Origin: Primulina eburnea
Lineage: Eukaryota; Streptophyta; Magnoliopsida; Lamiales; Gesneriaceae
Length of the DNA stretch: 64,000 nucleotides
Direction: 5' to 3'
NCBI RefSeq assembly: GCF_022965805.1
Contig: NW_027330847.1
Location: 1 to 64,000, forward strand
A program made the translations under genes and the position numbers. Positions 36,750 through 48,764 of this stretch are shown piece after piece (within the stretch, counting starts at the first letter, position 1; each line of letters begins with the position of its first letter). Below the pieces are notes generated by a model. The model ran no database searches. It saw nothing but the letters and a program-made list of their open reading frames with translations, and was not told the DNA's origin.

Positions 36750-39180
36750 TTTGTCCATCCGTTAGAGGATGACAAGTAGTAGATTACAACAATATTGAGC
36801 AAAGTTTAGCCCATAAAGTAATCCGAAAATAGAATCCCTCACCTTCTTAGTCCTAGGCAACCCCAAAATAAAATCCATAGAAATGTCAATCCAAGTTCTT
36901 TTAAGAATAGCATGCACAAGTGTTCTCAAAGTTCTATTTACAACTTCAGTTTGTCCATCCGTTTGAGGATGACAAGTAGTAGATTACAACAATATTGAGC
37001 AAAGTTTAGCCCATAAAGTAATCCAAAAATAGAATCCCTCCCCTTCTTAGTCCTAGGCAACCCAAAAATAAAGTGTATAGAAATGTCAATCCAAGTTCTT
37101 TTTAAGAATAGCTGTCAAAAGTGTTCTCAAAGTTCTATTTACAACTTCAATTTGTCCATCCGTTTGAGGATGACAAGTAGTAGATTACAACAATATGGAG
37201 CAAAGTTTAGCCCATAAAGTAATCCAAAAATAGAATCCCTCCCCTTCTTAGTCCTAGGCAACCCCAAAATAAAGTCCATAGAAATGTCAGTCCAAGTTCC
37301 TTTTAAGAATAGCACGCAAAAGTGTTCCCAAAGTTCTATTTACAACTTCAGTTTGTGCATCTTTTTGAGGATGACAAGTAGTAGATTACAACAATATTGT
37401 GCAAAGTTTAGCCCATAAAGTAATCCAAAAATAGAATCCCTCCCCTTCTTAGTCCTAGGCAACCGCAAAATAAAGTCCATAGAAATGTCAGTCCAAGTTC
37501 TTTTTAAGAACAGCACGCAAAAGTGTTCCCAAAGTTCTATTTACAACTTCAGTTTGTCCATCCGTTTGAGGATGACAAGTAGTAGATTACAACAATATTG
37601 AGCAAAGTGTAGCCCATATGTGAATCCAAGTTCTTTTTAAGAATAGCACTCAAAAGTGTTCCCAAAGTTCTATTGACAACTTCAGTTTGTCCATCTGTTT
37701 GAGGATGTTTGAGGATGACAAGTAGTAGATTAAGAATAGCACGCAAAAGTGTTCCCAAAGTTCAGTTGACAACTTCAGTTTGTCCATCTGTTTGAGGATG
37801 ACAAGTAGTAGATTACAACAATATTGAGCAAAGTTTAGCCCATAAAGTAATCAAAAAATAGAATCCCCCCCCTTCTTAGTCCTAGGCAACCCCAAAATAA
37901 AATCCATAGAAATGTCAATCCAAGTTCTTTTTAAGAATAGCACGCAAAAGTGTTCCCAAAGTTCTATTGACAACTTCAGTTTGTCCATCCGTTTGATGAT
38001 GACAAGTAGTAGATTACAACAATATTGAGCAAAGTTTAGCCCATAAAGTAATCCAAAAATAGAATCCCTCCCCTTCTTAGTCCTAGGCAACCCCAAAATA
38101 AAGTGTATAGAAATGTCAATCCAAGTTCTTTTTAAGAATAGCTGTCAAAAGTGTTCTCAAAGTTCTATTTACAACTTCTGTTTGTCCATCCGTTAGAGGA
38201 TGACAAGTAGTAGATTACAACAATATTGAGCAAAGTTTAGCCCATAAAGTAATAAAAAATAGAATCCCTCCCCTTCTTAGTCCTAGGCAACCCCAAAATA
38301 AAGTCCATAGAAATGTCAATCCAAGTTCTTTTTAAGAATAGCACGCACAAGTGTTCCCAAAGTTCTATTTACAACTTCAGTTTGTGCATCCGTTTGAGGA
38401 TGACAAGTAGTAGATTACAACAATATTGTGCAAAGTTTAGCCCATAAAGTAATCCAAAAATAGAATCCCTCCCCTTCTTAGTCCTAGGCAACCGCAAAAT
38501 AAAGTCCATAGAAATGTCAGTCCAAGTTCTTTTTAAGAACAGCACGCAAAAGTGTTCCCAAAGTTCTATTTACAACTTCAGTTTGTCCATCCGTTTGAGG
38601 ATGACAAGTAGTAGATTACAACAATATTGAGCAAAGTGTAGCCCATATGTGAATCCAAGTTCTTTTTAAGAATAGCACTCAAAAGTGTTCCCAAAGTTCT
38701 ATTGACAACTTCAGTTTGTCCATCTGTTTGAGGATGTTTGAGGATGACAAGTAGTAGATTAAGAATAGCACGCAAAAGTGTTCCCAAAGTTCAGTTGACA
38801 ACTTCAGTTTGTCCATCTGTTTGAGGATGACAAGTAGTAGATTACAACAATATTGAGCAAAGTTTAGCCCATAAAGTAATCAAAAAATAGAATCCCCCCC
38901 CTTCTTAGTCCTAGGCAACCCCAAAATAAAATCCATAGAAATGTCAATCCAAGTTCTTTTTAAGAATAGCACGCAAAAGTGTTCCCAAAGTTCTATTGAC
39001 AACTTCAGTTTGTCCATCCGTTTGATGATGACAAGTAGTAGATTACAACAATATTGAGCAAAGTTTAGCCCATAAAGTAATCCAAAAATAGAATCTCTCC
39101 CCTTCTTAGTCCTAGGCAACCCCAAAATAAAGTCCATAGAAATGTCAATCCAAGTTCTTTTTAAGAATAGCACGCACAAG
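36750..39180 (-). repeat. Higher-order repeat of 1029 bp
   Basis: The block with 'cagtttgtgcatc', 'aagaacagcacgc', 'agcactcaaaag' and 'gaatccccccccttc' occurs twice, for example 37507/38536 and 37646/38675, at an offset of 1029 bases. The copies look nearly identical. Borders are approximate. Confidence 0.78.
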
Positions 39181-39949
39181 TGTTCCCAAAGTTCTATTGA
39201 CAACTTCTGTTTGTCCATCCGTTAGAGGATGACAAGTAGTAGATTACAACAATATTGAGCAAAGTTTAGCCCATAAAGTAATAAAAAATAGAATCCCTCC
39301 CCTTCTTAGTCCTAGGCAACCCCAAAATAAAGTCCATAGAAATGTCAATCCAAGTTCTTTTTAAGAATAGCACGCACAAGTGTTCCCAAAGTTCTATTGA
39401 CAACTTCAGTTTGTCCATCCGTTAGAGGATGACAAGTAGTAGATTACAACAATATTGAGCAAAGTTTAGCCCATAAAGTAATCCGAAAATAGAATCCCTC
39501 ACCTTCTTAGTCCTAGGCAACCCCAAAATAAAATCCATAGAAATGTCAATCCAAGTTCTTTTAAGAATAGCATGCACAAGTGTTCTCAAAGTTCTATTTA
39601 CAACTTCAGTTTGTCCATCCGTTTGAGGATGACAAGTAGTAGATTACAACAATATTGAGCAAAGTTTAGCCCATAAAGTAATCCAAAAATAGAATCCCTC
39701 CTTTCTTAGTCCTAGGCAACCCCAAAATAAAGTGTATAGAAATGTCAATCCAAGTTCTTTTTAAGAATAGCTGTCAAAAGTGTTCTCAAAGTTCTATTTA
39801 CAACTTCAATTTGTCCATCCGTTTGAGGATGACAAGTAGTAGATTACAACAATATGGAGCAAAGTTTAGCCCATAAAGTAATCCAAAAATAGAATCCCTC
39901 CCCTTCTTAGTCCTAGGCAACCCCAAAATAAAGTCCATATAAATGTCAG

Positions 39950-42900
39950 TCCAAGTTCCTTTTAAGAATAGCACGCAAAAGTGTTCCCAAAGTTCTATTT
40001 ACAACTTCAGTTTGTCCATCCGTTTTAGGATGACAAGTAGTAGATTACAACAATATTGTGCAAAGTTTAGCCCATAAAGTAATCCAAAAATAGAATCCCT
40101 CCCCTTCTTAGTCCTAGGCAACCCCAAAATAAAGTCCATAGAAATGTCAGTCCAAGTTCTTTTTAAGAATAGCACGCACAAGTGTTCCCAAAGTTCTATT
40201 TACAACTTCAGTTTGTCCATCCGTTTGAGGATGACAAGTAGTAGATTACAACAATATTGAGGAAGGGATTAGCCCATAAAGTAATCCAAAAATAGAATCC
40301 CTCCCCTTCTTTTAAGAATAGCACGCAAAAGTGTTCTCAAAGTTTTATTTACAACTTCAGTTTGTCCATCCGTTTGAGGATGACAAGTAGTAGATTACAA
40401 CAATATTGAGCAAAGTTTAGCCCATAAAGTAATAAAAAATAGAATCCCTCCCCTTCTTAGTCCTAGGCAACACCAAAATAAAGTCCATAGAAATGTCAAT
40501 CCAAGTTCTTTTTAAGAATAGCACGCACAAGTGTTCCCAATGTTCTATTGACAACTTCAGTTTGTCCATCCGTTTGAGGATGACAAATAGTAGATTACAA
40601 CAATATTGAGCAAAGTTTAGCCCATAAAGTAATCCGAAAATAGAATACCTCACCTTCTTAGTCCTAGGCAACCCCAAAATAAAGTCCATAGAAATGTCAG
40701 TCCAAGTTCCTTTTAAGAATAGCACGCAAAAGTGTTCCCAAAGTTCTATTTACAACTTCAGTTTGTCCATCCGTTTGAGGATGACAAGTAGTAGATTACA
40801 ACAATATTGTGCAAAGTTTAGCCCATAAAGTAATCCAAAAATAGAATCCCTCCCCTTCTTAGTCCTAGGCAACCCCAAAATAAAGTCCATAGAAATGTCA
40901 GTCCAAGTTCTTTTTAAGAATAGCACGCACAAGTGTTCCCAAAGTTCTATTTACAACTTCAGTTTGTCCATCCGTTTGAGGATGACAAGTAGTAGATTAC
41001 AACAATATTGAGGAAGGGATTAGCCCATAAAGTAATCCAAAAATAGAATCCCTCCCCTTCTTTTAAGAATAGCACGCAAAAGTGTTCTCAAAGTTTTATT
41101 TACAACTTCAGTTTGTCCATCCGTTTGAGGATGACAAGTAGTAAATTACAACAATATTGAGCAAAGTTTAGCCCATAAAGTAATAAAAAATAGAATCCCT
41201 CCCCTTCTTAGTCCTAGGCAACCCCAAAATAAAGTCCATAGAAATGTCAATCCAAGTTCTTTTTAAGAATAGCACGCACAAGTGTTCCCAAAGTTCTATT
41301 GACAACTTCAGTTTGTCCATCCGTTTGAGGATGACAAGTAGTAGATTACAACAATATTGAGCAAAGTTTAGCCCATAAAGTAATCCGAAAATAGAATCCC
41401 TCACCTTCTTAGTCCTAGGCAACCCCAAAATAAAGTCCATAGAAATGTCAATCCAAGTTCTTTTAAGAATAGAATGCACAAGTGTTCTCAAAGTTCTATT
41501 TACAACTTCAGTTTGTCCATCCGTTTGAGGATGACAAGTAGTAGATTACAACAATATTGAGCAAAGTTTAGCCCATAAAGTAATCCAAAAATAGAATCCC
41601 TCCCCTTCTTAGTCATAGGCAACCCCAAATTAAAGTGTATAGAAATGTCAATCCAAGTTTTTTTAAGAATAGCTGTCAAAAGTGTTCTCAAAGTTCTATT
41701 TACAACAACAATTTGTCCATCCGTTTGAGGATGACAAGTAGTAGATTACAACAATATGGAGCAAAGTTTAGCCCATAAAGTAATCCAAAAATAGAATCCC
41801 TCCCCTTCTTAGTCCTAGGCAACCCCAAAATAAAGTACATAGAAATGTCAGTCCAAGTTCCTTTTAAGAATAGCACGCAAAAGTGTTCCCAAAGTTCTAT
41901 TTACAACTTCAGTTTGTCCATCCGTTTGAGGATGAGAAGTAGTAGATTACAACAATATTGTGCAAAGTTTAGCCCATAAAGTAATCCAAAAATAGAATCC
42001 CTCCCCTTCTTAGTCCTAGGCAACCCCAAAATATAGTCCATAGAAATGTCAGTCCAAGTTCTTTTTAAGAATAGCACGCACAAGTGTTCCCAAAGTTCTA
42101 TTTACAACTTCAGTTTGTCCATCCGTTTGAGGATGACAAGTAGTAGATTACAACAATATTGAGGAAGGGATTAGCCCATAAAATAATCCAAAAATAGAAT
42201 CCCTCCCCTTCTTTTAAGAATAGCACGCAAAAGTGTTCTCAAACTTTTATTTACAACTTCAGTTTGTCCATCCGTTTGAGGACGACAAGTAGTAGATTAC
42301 AACAATATTGAGCAAAGTTTAGCCCATAAAGTAATAAAAAATAGAATCCCTCCCCTTCTTAGTCCTAGGCAACCCCAAAATAAAGTCCATAGAAATGTCA
42401 ATCCAAGTTCTTTTTAAGAATAGCACGCACAAATGTTCCCAAAGTTCTATTGACAACTTCAGTTTGTCCATCCGTTTGAGGATGACAAGTAGTAGATTAC
42501 AACAATATTGAGCAAAGTTTAGCCCATAAAGTAATCCGAAAATAGAATCCCTCCCCTTCTTAGTCCTAGGCAACCCCAAAATAAAATCCATAGAAATGTC
42601 AATCCAAGTTCTTTTAAGAATAGAATGCACAAGTGTTCTCAAAGTTCTATTTACAACTTCAGTTTGTCCATCCGTTTGAGGATGACAAGTAGTAGATTAC
42701 AACAATATTGAGCAAATTTTAGCCCATAAAGTAATCCAAAAATAGAATCCCTCCCTTTCTTAATCCTAGGCAACCCAAAAATAAATTGTATAGAAATGTC
42801 AATCCAAGTTCTTTTTAAGAATAGCTGTCAAAAGTGTTCTCAAAGTTCTATTTACAACTTCAATTTGTCCATCCGTTTGAGGATGACAAGTAGTAGATTA

Positions 42901-43800
42901 CAACAATATTGAGCAAAGTTTAGCCCATAAAGTAATCCAAAAATAGAATCCCTCCCCTTCTTAGTCCTAGGCAACCCAAAAATAAAGTCCATAGAAATGT
43001 CAGTCCAAGTTCCTTTTAAGAATAGCACGCAAAAGTGTTCCCAAAGTTCTATTTACAACTTCAGTTTGTCCATCCGTTTGAGGATGAAAAGTAGTAGATT
43101 ACAACAATATTGTGCAAAGTTTAGCCCATAAAGTAATCCAAAAATAGAATCCCTCCCCTTCTTAGTCCTAGGCAACCCCAAAATAAAGTCCATAGAAATG
43201 TCAGTCCAAGTTCTTTTTAAGAATAGCACGCAAAAGTGTTCTCAAAGTTCTATTTACAACTTCAATTTGTCCATCCGTTTGAGGATGACAAGTAGTAGAT
43301 TACAACAATATTGAGGAAGAGATTAGCCCATAAAGTAATCCAAAAATAGAATCCCTCCCCTTCTTTTAAGAATAGCACGCAAAAGTGTTCTCAAAGTTCT
43401 ATTTACAACTTCAGTTTGTCCATCCGTTTGAGGATGACAAGTAGTAGATTACAACAATATTGAGCAAAGTTTAGCCCATAAAGTAATAAAAAATAGAATT
43501 CCTCCCCTTCTTAGTCCAAGGCAACCCCAAAATAAAGTCCATAGAAATGTCAATCCAAGTTCTTTTTAAGAATAGCACGCACAAGTGTTCCCAAAGTTCT
43601 ATTGACAACTTCAGTTTGTCCATCCGTTTGAGGATGACAAGTAGTAGATTACAATAATATTGAGCAAAGTTTAACCCATAAAGTAATCCGAAAATAGAAT
43701 CCCTCACCTTCTTAGTCCTAGGCAACCCCAAAATAAAGTCCATAGAAATGTCAATCCAAGTTCTTTTAAGAATAGCACGCACAAGTGTTCTCAAAGTTCT
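39950..43800 (-). repeat. Higher-order repeats of about 751 and 1151 bp
   Basis: The block containing the 'gaggaagggattag' junction and the 'aataaaaaatag' monomer recurs at 751 bases (40259 and 41010) and then at 1151-1152 bases (41010, 42162, 43313). Shared variants include 'aatagaatgcacaag' at 41469 and 42620. Confidence 0.75.
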
Positions 43801-45056
43801 ATTTACAACTTCAGTTTGTCCATCCGTTTGAGGATGACAAGTAGTAGATTACAACAATATTGAGCAAAGTTTAGCCCACAAAGTAATCCAAAAATAGAAT
43901 CCCTCCCCTTCTTAGTCCTAGGCAACCACAAAATAAAGTGCATAGAAATGTCAATCCAACTTATTTTTAAGAATAGCACGCAAAAGTGTTCCCAAAGTTC
44001 TATTTACAACTTCAGTTTGTCCATCCGTTTGAGGATGACAAGTAGTAGATTACAACTTTATTGTGCAAAGTTTACCCCATAAATTAATCCAAAAATAGAA
44101 TCCCTCCCCTTCTTAGTCCTAGGCAACCCCAAAATAAAGTCCAAAGAAATGTCAGTCCAAGTTCTTTTTAAGAATAGCACGCAAAACTGTTCCCAAAGTT
44201 CTATTTACAACTTCAGTTTGTCCATCCGTTTGAGGATGACAAGTAGTAGATTACAACAATATTGAGCAAAGTGTAGCCCATATGTGAATACAAGTTCTTT
44301 TTAAGAATAGCACGCAAAAATGTTCCCAAAGTTCTATTGACAACTTTAGTTTGTCCATCTGTTTGAGGATGTTTGAGGATGACAAGTAGTAGATTAAGAA
44401 TAGCACGCAAAAGTGTTCCCAAAGTTCAGTTGACAACTTCAGTTTGTCCATCTGTTTGAGGATGACAAGTAGTAGATTACAACAATATTGAGCAAAGTTT
44501 AGCCCATAAAGTAATCAAAAAATAGAATCCCTCCCCTTCTTAGTCCTAGACAACCCCAAAATAAAATCCATAGAAATGTCAATCCAAGTTCTTTTAAAGA
44601 ATAGCACGCAAAAGTGTTCCCAAGGTTCTATTTACAACTTCAGTTTGTCCATCCGTTTGAGGATGACAAGTAGTAGATTACAACTTTATTGTGCAAAGTT
44701 TAGCCCATAAAGTAATCCAAAAATTGAATCCCTTTCCTTCTTAGTCCTAGGCAACTCCAAAATTAAGTCCATAGAAATGTCAATCCAAGTTCTTTTTAAG
44801 AATAGCACGCAAAAGTGTTCCCAAAGTTCTATTGACAACTTCAGTTTGTCCATCCGTTTGAGGATGACAAGTAGTAGATTACAACAATATGGAGCAAAGT
44901 TTAGCTCATAAAGTAATCCAAAAATAGAATCCCTCCCCTTCTTAGTCCTAGGCAACCCCAAAATAAAGTGCATAGAAATGTCAATCCAAGTTCTTTTAAG
45001 AATAGCACGCACAAGTGTTCCCAAAGTTCTATTTACAACTTCAGTTTGTCCATCCG

Positions 45057-45112
45057 TTTGGGGTTGCCTAGGACTAAGAAGGGGAGGGTTTCTATTTTTG
45101 GATTACTTTATG
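45057..45112 (+). repeat. 56-bp micro-inversion, right part of the minus arm
   Basis: Same segment and junctions as 25720-25775. It is plus-oriented within minus-oriented monomers, close to the right end of the array. Confidence 0.9.
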
Positions 45113-45450
45113 TTCCCAAAGTTCTATTGACAACTTCAGTTTGTCCATCCGTTTGAGGATGACAAGTAGTAGATTACAACAATATTGAGCAAAGTTTAGC
45201 AATAAAGTAATCCAAAAATAGAATCTCTCCCCTTCTTAGTCCTAGGCAACCCCAAAATAAAGTACATAGAAATGTCAATCCATGTTCTTTTTAAGAATAG
45301 CACGCAAAAGTGTTCCCAAAGTTCTATTTACAACTTCAGTTTGTCCATCCGTTTGAGGAGGACAAGTAGTAGATTACAACTTTATTGTGCAAAGTTTAGC
45401 CCATAAAGTAATCCAAAAATAGAATCCCTCCCCTTCTTAGTCCTAGGCAA

Positions 45451-45938
45451 ACGAGGGAAGATAGGCGCAAGATAGGCAAGCCAAATACGCCAATGTCAGA
45501 CGTAGACCGTTGGTATTCGAGCAAGGAGACAGAGTATTCTTGAAGATTTCTCCTTTCCGAGGCGTTGTTAGATTTGACAAACGAGGGAAGTTGTCTCCTA
45601 GATATTTCAGTCCTTACGAGATCCTAGAAAAGATTGGCGATCGAGCATATCGATTGGCTCTTCCTCCTTCTCTATCGGGAATACATGACGTTTTTCATGT
45701 ATCAATGTTGCGCAAGTACATGCCAGATATTTCTCATGTCATTCAATCTGACGAAGCTGAACTGGACCAGACATTGAGCTATATTGAACAACTGATACAG
45801 ATTCTTGATCGGAAAGAAAAGAAGCTCAGAACGAAGATTATTCCACTTGTGAAAGTTCAGTGGAGTCGTCATGGCATCGAAGAAGCGACGTGGGAGACAG
45901 AAGCAAATATGCGACAGAAACACCCCGAGTTATTTTAA
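45451..45938 (+). pseudogene. 3' fragment of family A pol: integrase tail and chromodomain-like end
   Basis: From 45461 the sequence follows the integrase C-terminal part of the full-length copy. It starts at the equivalent of 32540 there ('aagataggcaagccaaatacgcc') and ends with the natural TAA at 45936. Recognisable blocks are FEQGDRVFLKISPFRGVVRF, LPPSLSGIHDVFHVSML, and the chromodomain-like VKVQWSRHGIEEATWETE. The frame from about 45510 is open to the end. Everything upstream (gag to integrase core) is missing, replaced by the satellite array, so it is a truncated element and not a gene. The first ten bases after the array, ACGAGGGAAG, copy a stretch found again at 45581-45590. Confidence 0.9.
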
Positions 45939-46030
45939 TGATGTAAGTATGGATTAACTTTAATGTTATTATTGTTGATACTTGCATTGATAGAATGATG
46001 TGCAATTTCGAGGGCGAAATCATTTCTTAG

Positions 46031-46041
46031 AGGGGAAGAAA
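46031..46041 (+). other. Polypurine tract of truncated family A copy
   Basis: AGGGGAAGAAA directly precedes TGTAATGCC, the start of the 3' LTR. Confidence 0.8.
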
Positions 46042-46505
46042 TGTAATGCCCTGGACACTGAGTGATCATTCTAAATTGATATATATGCTATGAATAATTT
46101 GCATAGAGATAAGAAATAAGAGAGGAAGAAGTTTGGCTTGAAATGTAGAATTATGCAATTTAATACGAAGCCACACCGCACCCGCGGTGCTTGTAGACAC
46201 CGCACCCGCGGTGCATGGACAGTAAGTTGGCCAAAATTTCCGTAACATCACCGCACCCGCGGTGCCGCAAGACCGCACCCGCGGTGTTGTAAAGACCGCA
46301 CCCGCGGACGACTGTATTGGAAAAATTATGCTTCTGCCGAGGGCATAGCGCACACGCGCTCCTAGCGTTACCGCACCCGCGGTGATACTTCCGAGAAATC
46401 CACCCTTGTTCTCAGCTTGACACAAGGCATGAAGTATATATATAACTCAAAGATGAGTCATTCTTCTCATTCTTGACAGCTGAAGAACCGAGAGAGCAAG
46501 GGTTC
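46042..46505 (+). repeat. Truncated 3' LTR, family A variant
   Basis: It starts TGTAATGCCCTGG (TGTAAGGCTCGAG in the other copies). It holds seven palindromes of the CACCGCACCCGCGGTG class between 46174 and 46393, then 'tatatatata' near 46436 and 'gaagaaccgagagagcaaggg'. Similarity to the other LTRs stops near 46505, about a quarter of the way into an expected 1.9-kb LTR. The first 130 bases differ clearly from the other copies, so it is a separate subfamily. Confidence 0.8.
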
Positions 46506-48764
46506 TGACACGTCTGCTTATTCGTTTTGCTTAAAACGTGCTAGAATTTTTTTTTTTTAAACACTCAATTTTCGGCCATGTATACTTGCCACATGAAAAT
46601 ATTAAAATATTTTCCCCCTTAAAATAAAATACCAACCATCTAACATTTTAAAATCAAGTGCATTAGTCATAAAATGAAGTCGTCGATTGTTTTACCAAAC
46701 CAAAAAAAAACAATAAGTTTGAAAAGTAAAGCCCATACTAAACCTCTCAAAAATATCTCAAAAGCATAAATAAATACTCTTAAAAATCTTTAACTTAAAT
46801 CATAAAGCATAATGCGGAAATAGAAGCGCTGGTCCTCGGGTTATGTGCACCGACAGTCCAGCAAGTCACTCGTCAAGACCTCCAATATCATAGTTATTTA
46901 TATCACCTGCATCATACACACCTAGTGAGTCTAAAGACTCAACACGTCATATTCTTGATAACGAGTAATACGTAATACAGTTAACATATAACAGTGAAAA
47001 ATACTTATACTTAAAATATCGTTTTCATGAAGATGCATAAACATAAACATAACATTTTCGTAAACATTTTCATGATGAATAAAACTTTTAAATAAAAACA
47101 TTTTCATATTCCTTTTTCATAAACATTTTCATAAACATATTCAAGTCATCATCAACATATTCATATACATATCATCATCAACATATACGTATTCCTTTTT
47201 CCTTTCGTTGAATTCAGATCGTTAATTGTGACTTTCGTGTTCATCTACGTCTACGTCTACTTGTTGGGCAATGGATCCATCTACATGTAACCACAGTACT
47301 GGGCGGTGGCGACACCAGCAACACTCTCACCGGTCAACTGGGCCTTGGCCTTACGTATTAACATATCATCGTATTCATCTACATGTCTGTATCCAAGGAA
47401 ACACGATCGTCGGGCTCCCACTGGGACCATAACCCTCACGAAATTTCCAACATATCATCGTATTAGTCACAATTACTTCACTTCCTTCAACGTTTCATAT
47501 TCTCATCACTTTATAAAATTTAAACATGCATATAACATTTTTCTTTTAAACCAAGCATGCAACATGTCTTTTAAATGTCCATAATTAAACCATCAAATCC
47601 ATAAACATTTTAAAAATCATAATTTAACATATTAAAATCATAAACATCCATGAACATTTTAAAATAAACATTTTAACATCGTAAACGTTTAAAATAAACA
47701 TTTAAATCATAAAACATTTAAAATAAACGTTTTAGCATATTATCATAAATCAATAAACATATCATCTTAAAAATTCATAAACATTTAAAATTGACATATT
47801 AACATATAAACATCCATAATCATTGAAAATAATCATTTTAGCATATAAAATAGCATTTAGGATACTGCCATGGCGTTTACTAATTTCTAGGTGTAAAAAG
47901 ACCGTTTTACCCCTGGACGTAAAATTTCCCGTTTTTGACATTTTCTTAATTTCATTGACTCTAACATGTCCCAAATAATTATTTAAGCTTACATGAATTT
48001 TCTCATATTTTATTTAGCATAATTCGATGACTTTTAAATTAATCTTTAAATGTAACGTATTAATGCGTTTTAATCTCGAATTAAACCAAATCTTAATATA
48101 AAATTCCCAAATTAAAAACTTAGACTTATAATAATTATTTAAGCTTAAATATAATTTTTCATAATTTTATGAAGCTTAAAACTAGGTGTTTCAATTAATT
48201 CGTTAATTAACGTTTCGTAGGGCTATTAAATTCAAAACTCGTTATTTTGATCCCAAATTTTAAACATAACATTTTTAAGATTTATTCTACCCTTCCAAGT
48301 CATGATTCACCCCCATGGACCCATGGATTCAATTTTAGCCTTTTAATTCTCGTTTTTGACACATACATGCTCCTAACAACTTTATGCTTAAACCGACTCG
48401 AACCGTACCCGAACCAGGCCCTAGACGTTACCCTTAGACACAAATTAAGACCATGGTTCAGCCCCTTTTTACTCAGAACCAGCACCTAAGCACCAAAAAT
48501 CAGAAATGTGACAGCCCCTCATGTGAGGCCAATTTCTGTGCAGCTTTCGAGTTTCTGGTTCCAGCGCTCTACCCGACCACCCAGCCCATGAACCACCACC
48601 ACAAGACTCAACCTAGGACCCTAAGGCACTACCATAACCACTGCCCCAGGCCCTGGAACGACCCAAGCCCCTAAAACACCAGAAGCCTTGCACCAGCCTT
48701 CACGTGAGCCCCATTCTTGTGCAGCTGTTGTTTTCTGTTTCCACCGCTTTCCCTAGACAACCAG
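46506..48764. repeat. AT-rich LTR-like DNA of another retrotransposon, no coding region
   Basis: No protein motif is found on either strand. The stretch has long AT-rich parts with a loose repeat of 'ataaacattttaaaat' (47560-47870). A more complex part at 47220-47460, read on the minus strand, resembles LTRs of plant Ty3/gypsy elements ('cccagtgggagcccgacgatcg', 'aaggccaaggcccagttgaccgg'). This resemblance is from memory of the general type and is weak. Near 48505-48764 a unit of about 165 bp ('cagcccctcatgtgagg...ttctgtgcagct...ccagcgct') is repeated in diverged form. Its second copy is split by the copia element and resumes at 58164. I see no clear TG...CA ends. Probably part of an LTR in minus orientation. 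Confidence 0.45.
48760..48764. other. Target site duplication ACCAG, left copy
   Basis: ACCAG directly before TGTTGGATC, repeated at 58164-58168 directly after the right LTR. Confidence 0.95.

Larger units (their letters stand above)
35052..45450 (-). repeat. Satellite array, minus-oriented arm, right part (about 50 monomers)
   Basis: Continuation of the minus arm beyond the nested element, same monomer and same variant classes. Deletion variants 'cccatatgtgaat' lie near 35430, 37615, 38645 and 44280. Monomers with 'aataaaaaatagaatcc' and 'gaggaagggattagccc' recur between 36.4 and 43.5 kb. A run of 13 C at 35678-35690 replaces the normal 'ccctcccc'. The array ends abruptly at 45450 against the family A fragment. 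Confidence 0.95.

Noticed and set aside
2821..45450. CRISPR array or other short-spaced repeat system
   Set aside because: Units are 200-bp direct repeats without unique spacers, and the surroundings are plant retrotransposons.
13906..45450. The minus arm as a simple mirror image of the plus arm about 13,905
   Set aside because: Markers do not fall at mirror positions: the 56-bp inversion at 6266 would mirror to about 21,545 but is found at 25,720 and 45,057. Different blocks were amplified after the switch.
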